NCBI GenBank assembly: GCA_963971225.1
Contig: OZ020270.1
Location: 74,540,432 to 74,604,431 of the forward strand
Length of the DNA: 64,000 nt
Source: Melieria omissa
Taxonomy: Eukaryota > Arthropoda > Insecta > Diptera > Ulidiidae
Direction of reading: 5' to 3'
The stretch's first letter is position 1, and each line of letters begins with the position of its first letter. The notes beneath the pieces were generated by a model. The model searched no databases. It was not told the origin of the DNA and was given only the letters and a program-made list of their open reading frames with translations. This document shows, one piece after another, positions 40,271-49,389 of this stretch. The translations under genes were made by a program, and so were the position numbers.

Positions 40271-40742
40271 TGACATACTCGCGTGGCCTGCTGCCTCGAG
40301 GATCATGAGCCGAAGTCGCAGCATACAGTGCGTGCGACTGCGACGGGGCGATGGCACGCGACACCACGGGTACGTCGGTAGTGTGCGTGTATAGTACGTT
40401 GTTGCATACGCAGCGTAGGCGTTAGCGTTGAAAGCTTGCGGTACTCGTTACTGTATCAGGGGAAATACGTTAACGGACGAGGGTGGCGACAGGGCTAGCG
40501 TGCCTGGTTCAGCCATTGCAAACGGTGCGTGCGACTGTGACGAGCCGATGGCACGCGACACTACGGGGGCGTTGGTAGTGTGCGTGTACGTTGCTGCATA
40601 TGCAGCATACGCGTTAGCGTCGAACGCTTTCGGTTCCCGTTGTTGTGTCAGGGGAAATAAGTTAACGGACGAGGGTGGCGTCAGGGCTAGCGTGCCTGGT
40701 ACAGCCACTGCAAACGGTGCATGAGACTGCGCCACTTGGGAC
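40271..40742 (-). pseudogene. Element E Gag, middle part with about 200-bp tandem repeats
   Basis: The minus-strand frame contains repeated AYAAYAATYTHTT, APVVSRAIGSSQSHAPFA and PGTLALTPPSSVNLFPL blocks. At DNA level two units of about 200 bp (roughly 40330-40525 and 40530-40725) are about 90% alike by eye. A third partial unit is split by the hAT at 40743 (its continuation is at 41987-42030) and a fourth trace lies left of element B (TYTTAAPIVS, about 30570-30600). Ala/Pro/Ser-rich, with no known domain. Confidence 0.7.
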
Positions 40743-41986
40743 CAGCGTTGCCGTTTTGGCTATTTTTAACCAAAAATGGTTATTTTTATTTGTGAAAATG
40801 GATTTTGGTTATTTGGTGATTTTTTATCCCACTTGGTTATTTTTTAGAACATTGCCCACTGATGACAAAATGTATCTTTTAGAATATAGCACACTGATAC
40901 AAAATGTATCTTAAATATCAATGAGCACAAATACGAGGGCGGGTCAATAAGTCCGTGACTTTTTGAATTTCCCGCCTCTTAATTGAAATGGCCACACTGC
41001 TCCCGTCAACAGTCATCTGCCAGTTGACTCTTGTCAAAAATTGAACAAGCTGCGACAGTTAGTTTGTTTTTGACAGCCGCTAATATCAGACTACCGCGTT
41101 GACTGAGAAGAAAATGGAAAAAAGTGAATTTCGTGTGCTCATGTGCAGTTTCCATGGCAAAAATCCATGAATTGGGCTACGAATTACTCTCTCATCCCGC
41201 CTATTCACCCGATCTAGCCCCAAGTGACTATTTCCTGTTCCCAAACTTGAAGAAATGGCTCGGCGGAAAGAGATTTGCTCAATGATACTGATTGATAGTG
41301 GCAACTCATAGTCATTGCTTTTTCTCGTAAAAGAGTAAGCAGCATTTTTTAAATCGATAACTACAGTCATGTCTGGATATAGTGAACTAATTTTTGCAAG
41401 GCCTGTTCACAGTATTGAGGTTGTTCACAATATCAATGTTAAAATTTTTGTTCAAAAACTAGTTTTATTTGCTCAAACTACACTGTGTGTATATAAATTT
41501 AAAAGATCATTAAAATAAAAATTAAAAACCGTATTTTCAACCATAATCGGTTTGCACTCGACAAAAAACATAGCTACTAAGGTCAAGAAATAGCTGATTT
41601 TGTAACAATCAACAGCAAAAATATAAATTTGGGGAATACCCTCTTCCATTTTTGATTCATTCTTGTGTTTTTTGTTGCTTTTTGCTTGAAATTGCTTTCA
41701 GAATTTTGTTCACCATTTAGAGGTTTTTGCTTGTTCACTATTTAGAGTACTCCATGTAAAAACTTGGGTGTTCACTATATAGGGTGTTTACTGTACCCAG
41801 ACACGACAGTATGTTTTAAAAGAGTCAACAACACTTTTTTACGACTACTTTCTGTAAAAGTATTGTTGTTTTGTAAAAGTAAAGTAGTTTTTTATGTCAA
41901 ATAAACATTTTGGTTATTTTTGTTACATTTTGGTTATTTTTATTTTTGTTCCTGGTTATTAATTTGTTTTTCTTGTGGCAACGCTG
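40743..41986. mobile_element. hAT-superfamily non-autonomous element 1, 8-bp TSD
   Basis: 1244 bp with terminal inverted repeats CAGCGTTGCC...GGCAACGCTG and a perfect 8-bp TSD CTTGGGAC at 40735-40742 and 41987-41994. CAG-type ends and an 8-bp TSD define hAT elements. The ends are rich in TTTGGTTATTTTT motifs repeated on both sides (subterminal repeats). There is no hAT transposase, but a mariner fragment lies inside (40934-41286). Confidence 0.9.
40934..41286 (+). pseudogene. Internally deleted mariner fragment inside the hAT element
   Basis: Starts after a TA with ACGAGGGCGGGTCAATAAGT, a mariner-type terminal sequence. It then has a leader and an ATG with EKSEFRVLM (start of a transposase), which jumps directly to MAKIHELGYELLSHPAYSP then DLAPSDYFLF, i.e. 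the last catalytic Asp region. About two thirds of the transposase is deleted and the 3' end is missing. It differs from the mariner at 3060. Confidence 0.8.
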
Positions 41987-42347
41987 CTTGGGACACTACC
42001 GGAACGCTGGTAGTACTCGTGGCCACTGCTGCATTCAACGATGTCTGAAGTGGCACTGTGGGTGATGACATGACCGGCGGGGAGGAGAAATTGGACTGCC
42101 CGCACGACACTTCGGATTCACTTTCATTCGCTTTCATGCTCGTTATCGTTTTCTCGAGCTCAGGCACGCGCTCGATCAGCAAGTCCACTTCTTCCGTACC
42201 GTTTTAGCGATAGAATTTTTCTAGCCGCTCGACCAACACATCTTATTTACTGGCCGCGCTGAGCCCTGCATTCCTGCAGCGTGTTCGTAGCTCAGGCACA
42301 CACAAAACCCGCACATCACTCATCACGATCCGATCCCACTTCTAAAT
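41987..42347 (-). pseudogene. Element E Gag N-terminus
   Basis: Minus strand from about 42328: MSDVRVLCVPELRTRCRNAG, a SAP-like start (helix, loop, VLVERLEKFY), with stops near 42246 and 42206, then VDLLIERVPELEKTITSMKA (coiled-coil-like) and a Ser/Pro-rich linker. Between it and the LTR, TTAGAAGTGGGAT (about 42333-42346 on the minus strand) resembles the A-family primer site. The stops show decay. Confidence 0.68.
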
Positions 42348-42360
42348 TATGAGTCGTAGA

Positions 42361-43399
42361 TAGGCTTCCCAACTGTTAAAACGGCTTAGGGAGGACAAAA
42401 TTTAGCTTGAGGAGGACTTGATATGGGAACTACTTTGTTTCAGGTGGGCATTCCTTCAATATTTTACCATGTTTTTAGAAAAGTGTAAAAAGAGAAAACC
42501 TAAAAGCACATGTAAATTTTAACTTTTGAACCACTTTAAAAAATTTAACAAAACGCATAATTGTGCGACTGTAATCAACAATATCAAACAATATTTTCAA
42601 TATCAGCATCGAGATCACACAATGCGTTTTTAACATTTTATATTTTTAAGTCTAATTTTTCCAATGCGGTCTTAATCATGTTGAACATTCCAGCAGCTGA
42701 ATCATCCGAATTTTTAACGAAGTCTATAATTTTATTTTGAATGCCCAAAGCAGCATCGAAATATAGGACACAAATTGGAAACAATTTCCTCATTAATTGA
42801 TTAAGTTGCCACACTTGAAAGTAAATAACAAAAAATTGAAATTTAATTTGAGCTTGAGGATGGATGGATGGATGGATGTGAAGGGGAGCCGAGGAAATAA
42901 CCTAAGGGAGGTCATTACCCCAAGCACTCAGGCTCTATAGCCCATTGTACTTAAGGCTCAGGAAAAAGGTTGATAGAGGAAATGGAAATGGGAAAAGAAA
43001 AAGAGAAAGTGGGTGAAAGGGGAGAGGGAGTTATGGATTCTCCTGTGCATATTTCCCGGAATCATTAATGAATCTGAGGAGATCAGACAGGGCGAGAGAA
43101 TGAACTTCGTCCATTCTCATAACATCTGAACCAAGCGTGCGCAATCTCGTTCTAGAGAACGCCGGACATGTACAGAGAAAGTGCTCTGTACTATCTACCT
43201 CCTCCAGGCAAGACACGCAAGTCGGATCTTCGATAATGCCCATGTTGGCCATATGTCGCCCCCATGGATTGTGTCCTGTGATTAACCCGACCATTCGTCG
43301 GAGGTCTTGAGGAGGAGTTTTTGGCCTTTGAGGAGGACGGAGGACATTTTCTTTTCAAGGAGGACTGTTCTCCTCAAAGGAGGACGGTTGGGAAGCCTA
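42361..43399. mobile_element. hAT-superfamily non-autonomous element 2, 8-bp TSD
   Basis: 1039 bp, terminal inverted repeats TAGGCTTCCCAAC (13 bp), TSD GTCGTAGA at 42353-42360 and 43400-43407. Both ends carry AGGAGGAC repeats. No hAT transposase. A retroposon fragment is nested at 42861-43305. Confidence 0.9.
42861..43305 (-). pseudogene. LOA-like ORF2 C-terminal fragment nested in hAT element 2
   Basis: Flanked by CTTGAGGA at 42853-42860 and 43306-43313. The 3' side is a TGGA tandem repeat. The frame 43294-43031 has LITGHNPWGRHMANMG, then the Cys/His motif CVSCLEEV and HFLCTCPAFS. This end pattern is the same as at 6567 and 11898. The 5' part is truncated. Confidence 0.85.
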
Positions 43400-44109
43400 G
43401 TCGTAGACGAAAGGAAAACGCTTTATTGGTTTTTTAGTTTACAAAGTAATAATAATAATAAATAATTTCGGTCGGATTAGGATTTTCCCACTTCGTTTCC
43501 GCGGACCGTCGCGCTATGGCCCCACGGTCGGAAAAACCTTGCAAAAATCAAAAATTTCATGAAATCGTTCGATAAAATGAATACACGCATCTTATTGAGA
43601 ATTTTCCAGGGATTACGAAAATGTAACCTTCGTTAAATTCAGATTAATGGTTTGGGAGATAGAGTTGCTCAAAGTTGACAATTTTTCCACATCGAGAAAA
43701 ATGTGTATTTTTTTGGTTTTTTTTTTCATCTTCAAAATTTATTTGTATGTAAATGAAACGGCCAATTGGTAACTTGTTGGTTTTTTCTAAAAGGTACGTT
43801 AATTGTTAATATAATTAAAATAGAAAAATGTTTGTTTTGTCTTCAAATTCAATTCGATCTACCGCTTTCTCAAAAAGTCTATATTTCGACCTTTTTTTCA
43901 ACTTTGATCGAAAATAAAAAAAATATACCAAAAATAACCTCCGCGAAATTGAAGGTGGTTATTTATTATTCAATTATTTACCTAACTTCCAAAACTTAGC
44001 GGCCGCTTTTTGCCGCTTTACTTTCTAGCAATAAAGGTGAAACAACTTCGGGGCGAAAACCACGTAATTATACGGAAAATCGCGCAGATTTAATACGGTC
44101 AAAAACCCA

Positions 44110-44740
44110 TTTTGTGTTGCTGGCATCTATCTATATCTATATATGTAATGCCGCTCAAACGGACTGGCCGATTTCAAAGAAATTTTCTTTATTGGATTCG
44201 TCTTGTGTCAGTTCAGGTTCGTGCGAAAAGACAATTCCGGAAAATCTATTGGAAAAGTCGGAAAACCCCTGTAATTTTTGACTGTGAATCCTGAAAATTG
44301 TCAGACAATAACGTTGGAACTATAAGTCACACATCAATTAAATTCACTAAGAACTTACTATTTAGTCGTGTCCTTCGACAGAGGGAATGGGGCGGGTATT
44401 GGACGAGGGGGCGTGGCACCACTCATACAAGCCAAATCTGAATGAAGGAATATCTTCGAAATTGTAAGGTGCACAGGATTGAAATTTAGTATTGTGTTGT
44501 CCCATAGAAGAGTCATTCCACTGGTAAGATTTGATGGGCGTTGGACAAGGGGCGTGACATATTTTTTGTGACCTTAATATTTTGCTAAATTATAAGTCGC
44601 ACAGCAATGAAACTAAGTACGGACCTACCATTTATTCATAACTTTCGACAGCGGGAATTCTGCGAGTATTAAAAACAAGGGGGCGTGGCACCGCCCATTT
44701 AACTTAAATCTGGTTCAAGCGCAGTCGATTTCTTTACTAA
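44110..44740. repeat. Helitron/DINE-like segment inside the Transib remnant
   Basis: Non-coding. It shares the GTCCTTCGACAG, AAGGGGCGTGACATATTTT and GGGGGCGTGGCACC modules with 21200-22200 and 50080-50950. Boundaries are approximate. Confidence 0.55.
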
Positions 44741-44747
44741 ATCTTAG

Positions 44748-45116
44748 CAGTCTCGATTGCAGCCTCGATTGAGTTTATCAGAGAAAAAACGTACTCCTAC
44801 GGTGCACAAAATTGTAGCACATGGAAAGGATTTAATAGAATACCAGTGCTTACCAAAAGGGGAATTGTCTGAAGAAGCTCAAGGATGCAAAAATAAGCAC
44901 AACAAATGGTACAGATGTATGAACACTTGCAAAATATCACGAGCTAGACAAAATGAAGACCTTTTCAAGATGTTAGCAGTCTCTTCTGATCCAGTTATTT
45001 CATCTATGAGATTTGTAAGATCACAAAAAGAACTTACAGATACTTACAGCTTAGAAATGGTTTCATTATTAGACATTCCTTCCAGCGTAGATAGTGATTT
45101 TGAAAACTCTAATTAA
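44748..45116 (+). pseudogene. Transib transposase C-terminal fragment (RAG1-like)
   Basis: About 120 codons without an ATG, ending in TAA: VHKIVAHGKDLIEY, LPKGELSEEAQGCKNKHNKW, ISRARQNEDLF and SSDPVISSMR. The LSEEAxxxxNK block holds the region of the catalytic Glu in Transib and RAG1 (family knowledge). The rest of the core is absent, so this is a relic. Confidence 0.78.
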
Positions 45117-45451
45117 AAACAAAAAATTTTTTTTTGGAAAAAATTACGTATGAATCAATAAATTATACTAATGTATTAGAAAAAAATACATAAAAACTTC
45201 ATTTTTTAATGCAAAAAAAAAGTAATTTTATTGTGGTATGAAGATTTAGTAAATCTTAACTTTGGCAACGACACCCTGTAGCCACCCGTTACTGTAGCAC
45301 CCTGTTTTTATGCCCATTTAAAGCTTAGATATTACACTTTCAGATGCAGTTTAAATTTTTTTAATATCTTTATTGGTTCAGAAGTTATGATGAAATGGCA
45401 AATGGCAAATGAAAAATGGCAAACCGGGCCATAGTGCGTCGACCACACTGA

Positions 45452-46188
45452 GGGCCGTTTTCTCATCTTCCCGTTAAAGTGCCCGGTAAATATTTTCGTT
45501 TTCTCATCTTCCTGATAAATATAAATTTAACAAGTCTGATTTTTTGGCAACACTGGTCTACGATGGGCAGCACTTGGCGGCGCAATCAGCTGTTTGTGAA
45601 AAATTATAATTATTTTTGAAGGAAAAAAATAAAAATTTTGCCTGGCAAAATCTTGTTGATGCTTTTATTGCCAAATGGGGCGTGTCCAGACGTTGGAAAT
45701 CGTTGAGCGACAAGTTTGACAGCTTGAAGCGTAAGTCCAAGCTGGAACTTGCAGCGCAGAAGAGAGAGACGTAGCGCACAGGTGGCGGCTCAGCAGCGAT
45801 TGGACATGTCAGCAGTGCAAAGCAGTGAAATAGTCCAATTGGCTGTTATATGTTATATTTGCCGCACTTTGCGACTCCGTACCTTCAAAAGCGTCTTCCA
45901 GGGCATGAATTTAAGAAACACGCCTATTTCCCATACCGAAAGATCTCAAATTCAAATTTCATTTCAAATTGTAATTTCATTATCAGCTGTTTTTTATTTG
46001 TAAACAAACATATGCATGTATTTGGCACCATTTCCACTTAAAGTTCACTTTAAAGTTTAACAGGCACTCAATCCTCCCGGTAAATTTTATCTGGAGGATA
46101 GCTTAACGGGCAGATGAGAAAACGAAAATGCGTTTATCGGCCGGTTAAAGTGAACTTTAAAGTTAAGGGGAAGATGAGAAAACGGCCC
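45452..46188. mobile_element. Harbinger-like element, TSD TGA
   Basis: 737 bp with terminal inverted repeats GGGCCGTTTTCTCATCTTCC and its complement, flanked by TGA at 45449-45451 and 46189-46191. A 3-bp TSD and GG-ended repeats fit PIF/Harbinger. Inner repeats (CCGTTAAAGTGCCCGG on the left, CCGGTTAAAGTGAAC on the right) are also inverted. It contains a Myb/SANT-like coding remnant but no DDE nuclease. Confidence 0.75.
45613..45774 (+). pseudogene. Myb/SANT-like DNA-binding fragment of the Harbinger-like element
   Basis: 53 codons: FLKEKNKNFAWQNLVDAF, AKWGVSRRWKSLSDKFDS, LKRKSKLELAAQKRE, then TAG. Regularly spaced Trp residues and the W-x2-L-x3-F-x2-LKRK pattern match the second (Myb/SANT-like) gene of Harbinger transposons and related insect proteins. 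A stop lies two codons upstream and there is no ATG. Confidence 0.65.
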
Positions 46189-46256
46189 TGAATCGCGCGC
46201 TTCGCTCACTCTTCGCCGGCTAACTCTCGCCGCTCTTCCCCTGCAGCCCGTTCACA

Positions 46257-46936
46257 AATGTTTGGGATTGGAGTGGAGCGGAAGGCATTTAACTGTAGCG
46301 GGCAGCGGCGTTATATACTGTGTTGATTTTCCGAAGGTTTGATTTGGAAGTGTGCCCCTATAATGCGAGGCCATAATCAATTTTAGATGCTATTAGTGCA
46401 TTAATTAATCAGTTAACAGTTGGATGAGCATTACTGTGGTATGACGCATACATTTGATTAAGTTAAGTCAAGTAAGAAGTGACTTTTTTAAGTGTTCTAC
46501 ATGTGAAGACCAGTTGTACTTATGATTAAAGATAATACCTAGGATACCAAGGTTATTAACAAACTGCAGAGTATTTGAATTAATAACAAAGTTGGTGGGG
46601 TTACAATTTCTTTTCCTACATATGTGGAGGAATTTGCTTTTGTCAGTTGATATTAGAGCTCCATTGCCTTGACACCATAAGTTGATGTCTGCAATTAGTT
46701 CATTAAATTTCAGGTGTAGAAGTTGTTCGCCTTTGTATTTAGCGGTAATGTATAGATAGATATATCTGCGTAGATACAGTGGTTGAAACATTTGTGTTTA
46801 CTTATGATTTTGTTAAGCGATTCGAATGTAATTTGGAGTAGGACCACAGATAGTAGGGAACCCTGCGGGATCCCGTTGAATAATGGCAAGGGGCGAGAGT
46901 GAATTGCATCGATTCTGACTCTGAATTTGCGGTGTG
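46257..46936 (-). pseudogene. Retroposon F (I-clade): RT C-terminal and thumb region
   Basis: 46791-46468 encodes LHLKFNELIADINLWCQGNG, ISTDKSKFLHICRKRNC and NNLGILGIIFNHKYNWSSHV. After a stop, SKIDYGLALYG and FRSTPIPN follow. The corresponding region of retroposon G (54400-54970) is similar. The frame continues left of element E at 24796. Confidence 0.78.
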
Positions 46937-46950
46937 TAAGAAAGCTTTTG

Positions 46951-47254
46951 CGGCCGCCGTAGCTCAGCTGGCTAGTGCGTCGTGCCGCGAGTCAAATGCG
47001 ACGCTCGAACAAGAAAAAGAAGAACAACAATTTTTTCTTCGGCGGCTGTCCTCTCAGCAGGAAATGGCAAACCTCTGAGAGTAAAATTGCCTATGAAAAA
47101 GCTCCCAACTCGCCGTTCGGAATCGGCATAAAACTGTAGGTCCCTTCCAACCTTGCACAAATTCACACGCACAACATGGATGGTTGCGGGTAGCTAGGCC
47201 TTAGTTGCGGTATCGGGCTGTCGTGTCAGCCAATTATTATATAATTATTATTAT
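46951..47254 (+). repeat. tRNA-derived SINE, copy 2, 14-bp TSD
   Basis: 304 bp flanked by TAAGAAAGCTTTTG at 46937-46950 and 47255-47268. Head with TAGCTCAGCTGG (A-box-like), body with CTGTCCTCTCAGCAGG and GAAAAAGCTCCCAACTCGCC, tail of ATTATT repeats. It interrupts the RT of retroposon F. Confidence 0.92.
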
Positions 47255-48596
47255 TAAGAAAGCTTTTGACATAGTTGATTATTTCGTTCCCCATTTTCCA
47301 TTCTATGAGTTGTTGAATGATGGTGTGGCAGCCAACTCAAAAGCTTTGTGAAAGTCAATTGAAAAGATGGACATGTGATTTTTAGTAGATAGAGCGTTTG
47401 TAATTTTGTGGTCCAGAAATAATAATGCGTCAATAGTACCTTTGGTGACTTTAAATGCAACTTGATTATGACTGAGAAGATTGTCTCGGTTTAAGCACCA
47501 CGATAGTCTTTGGTGCTTAAACCGAGTCTTTGGTGCTAATCGATAGGCGATTATTTTCTCTATCACTTTGCTAGCGCATGGTAAAAGGGAGATTGGTCTA
47601 TAACTTGTTAGTTGGTTTCTGGGTTTGTCTGATTTCAGCAGAAGGATTACCGTAGCGTTTTTCCATTCTTGAGGAATAGTGCTTGTTGTAAAAATAATGT
47701 TGAAGAGGCGTATGAGATGAAGTTTGGCACCAATAGGTAGGTCTTTAAGCATGGGGTAGCTGATATTGTCGAAACCAGGCGTTTTGCCTTTAACCACTGA
47801 TTACGCACTGTTAAACTCCAATAGGGATATGTCAGATTCTATTAGTTGCGCTGCTGGGTTTGGACAGAAATGAGTGTTTAGGTTTGTATTCCTTTTATTA
47901 TATCTAAAAGTGTTTGAGGGATTGGAGTCACTCGAGTTGGATGATCTCAGTGAAGCAAAGGACAATGTCGTTTGTATCTGATGTTTTGGTGCAGTTTCTA
48001 GACTCGATATGTTTTATGGCAAAGTTAGTGTTACTGCCATAGAGTCTATTTACGGTGTTCCAGATTTGTTTTACCGGAGTATTAGGGTTTATAAGTGACG
48101 TAAAGTTAGCGAAGGATTCGCGTTTGGAGAGTTTCACTTCGCGTCTAAATAACGTATTTGATTTTTTGTAGGCGATGAGATTCTCTGTAGAGGGGTTATT
48201 TTTGAAGCTATGGAAAAGATGTTGTTTATTCGAACGGAGGTGGGATAGGTTATGGTTCCACCAGTGAACTGTGGGGAAGGTATTACGTGAGGATGTGCGG
48301 GGAATTGAAGCATTGGCTGCTGCGATAATTTTTTTGTGAAAGAGAGCAGCTTCTTTGTTAACGTTGTGGGAAAGGTGCTATTTAATATATAATGCAATTT
48401 CTCCCAGTTAGCTTCTTCTAGTTTGAATTGTATGCGCTTTTTTGTACTTGTTGGAGGGGCTACAATAGCAGAATGGCGTTGGAAGGAGATAGTAACTGGG
48501 AAGTGATTGCTCCCGTGAGGGTGAGACTTAATGTTCCAGTTAAGAGAAGAGAGTAGATTGGAAGAGGCAAAAGAGAGATCAATATGGGTAATGGTG
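47255..48596 (-). pseudogene. Retroposon F (I-clade): endonuclease end and RT fingers/palm
   Basis: 48596 leftward: end of the endonuclease (THIDLSFASSNL), linker pieces 48397-48134 and 48137-47928, then RT 47797-47303 with GKTPGFDNISYPML, LTSYRPISLLPCASKVIEK, QVAFKVTKGTIDALLFL and IFSIDFHKAFE (Asp). Three stops or frame changes separate these blocks. A short direct duplication of TCTTTGGTGCTTAAACCGAG occurs near 47490-47535. The YADD motif lies in the disrupted part. Confidence 0.78.
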
Positions 48597-49157
48597 TAAA
48601 CAGAATAAAATCGTCGGCCTAATTTTACGCATCGAAAAATGGCGTCACTGCGTCAGTCGTCGTTAAAATACGCACAGTGAAACAGAATGGGTGCAAAATT
48701 CGCAACAGCTGAAAAAAAAGTATTTTTACAAGCACGGCAAACACACTTCTTTTTTCTCACTTCCTTCTTCCTAACTTCCTCAATTAGCAGCTCCGTCTTG
48801 TCCATTTTCTAAAACATACGAAAGGGAAAGACAATATTGATTATTTGGCACAATTTTTTATTGAAATTGTAAGCACTTACAACTTTTCAACTTCAAAGTA
48901 GCACAAATCAGAAAATGAAAAAATCAGAATTTTTTGTTTGTTTATTTTTTTGATTTTTACCCCTGACAGCTGCACAGCTGATTGGTTCGCACGACGGCTG
49001 CGACAAAATTAGATTTTGTTCTATCGTCGGAAGACCAGTCGTCGGACGAATATCGCAGTCGTCGTCGCTGTGGGCAATCACATGCACTGCTGTGTGTTTT
49101 AATTTTGACAGCGTACGTTCGGTGCGTAAAATTAGGCCGACGATTTGATTCTGTTTA
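48597..49157. mobile_element. Unclassified terminal-inverted-repeat element in retroposon F
   Basis: About 561 bp with inverted repeats of about 40 bp (TAAACAGAAT, a few differing bases, then TCGTCGGCCTAATTTTACGC; mirrored at 49118-49157). It splits the THIDLSF endonuclease block from its upstream part. On the minus strand a short MDKTELLIEEVRKKEVRKKK coding trace (near 48805-48750) recalls the small DNA-binding protein of Harbinger-like elements. A TSD could not be fixed, so the superfamily is open. Confidence 0.6.
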
Positions 49158-49389
49158 TACTATAAGTGTGGAATGTGTGGAAAGGTGGGTTGGAGAGCCG
49201 TCGTTCAGTAGAGAAAGGTTGGTTTGAAGGAAAAAAAATTCGATGGTTTTGCCTCTGGTGTTAGTATGAGGGAAGCCCCAAAGAGTGCTATGGGCGTTGT
49301 AGTCGCCAAGAATGAGGACGGGTGTATTTATATTGTTAAGGAGAGAAGTTAATTTCGATAAGGTAAGAGCTTCAGATGGGGGAAGGTAT
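49158..49389 (-). pseudogene. Retroposon F (I-clade): endonuclease middle part
   Basis: Minus-strand text translates to ILGDYNAHSTLWG-like and NDGSPTHLSTHSTL blocks, matching LITGDFNSWHSSWGS and NNGSATHLSTHHTL of retroposon G. The upstream part is cut by gypsy copy C3 at 49390. Confidence 0.65.

Larger units (their letters stand above)
43512..45436 (+). mobile_element. Transib element remnant, TSD CGTCG
   Basis: 1925 bp with ends CGCTATGGCCC and, at the right, GGGCCATAGTG (CACTATGGCCC reversed), flanked by CGTCG at 43507-43511 and 45437-45441. CACTATGG ends, a 5-bp TSD and the CGNCG target are characteristic of Transib, the superfamily related to RAG1. A transposase C-terminus is present at 44748-45116 and a Helitron-like segment at about 44110-44740. 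Confidence 0.87.
24797..46256 (-). mobile_element. Ty3/gypsy element E (Mdg3-like), host of many nested insertions
   Basis: Short LTRs (about 160 bp without insertions) at 24797-24957 and 42348-46256, starting TGTGAACGGG and ending CGACTCACA on the minus strand. Flanking tetranucleotides are TATG (24793-24796) and AATG (46257-46260), a TSD with one change. The internal order is gag, protease, RT, RNase H, integrase. The integrase/RNase H sequence style (VLVDSFTKYVVIKPV, ANGQVERVNRTI) and the AGAAGTGGGAT primer site fit Mdg3/Blastopia-like elements. Nested inside it are SINE 3 with a solo LTR, a palindromic CACTA-end element, a solo LTR, element B with copy A2, two hATs, a Transib remnant and a Harbinger-like element. 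Confidence 0.88.
42348..46256 (-). repeat. 5' LTR of element E, split by three DNA transposons
   Basis: LTR pieces at 42348-42360, 43400-43511, 45437-45451 and 46189-46256 align in order with 24797-24957. The three interruptions each have their own TSD. The piece 43480-43511 differs from the other LTR by a short extra stretch before CGTCG. Confidence 0.8.

Noticed and set aside
40428..40724. Plus-strand open frame with internal repeats as a host gene
   Set aside because: It is the complement of the repeated gag segment of element E, whose minus-strand frame is flanked by gag on both sides.
46951..47030. tRNA gene
   Set aside because: Same SINE head; flanked by a 14-bp TSD as part of a 304-bp element.
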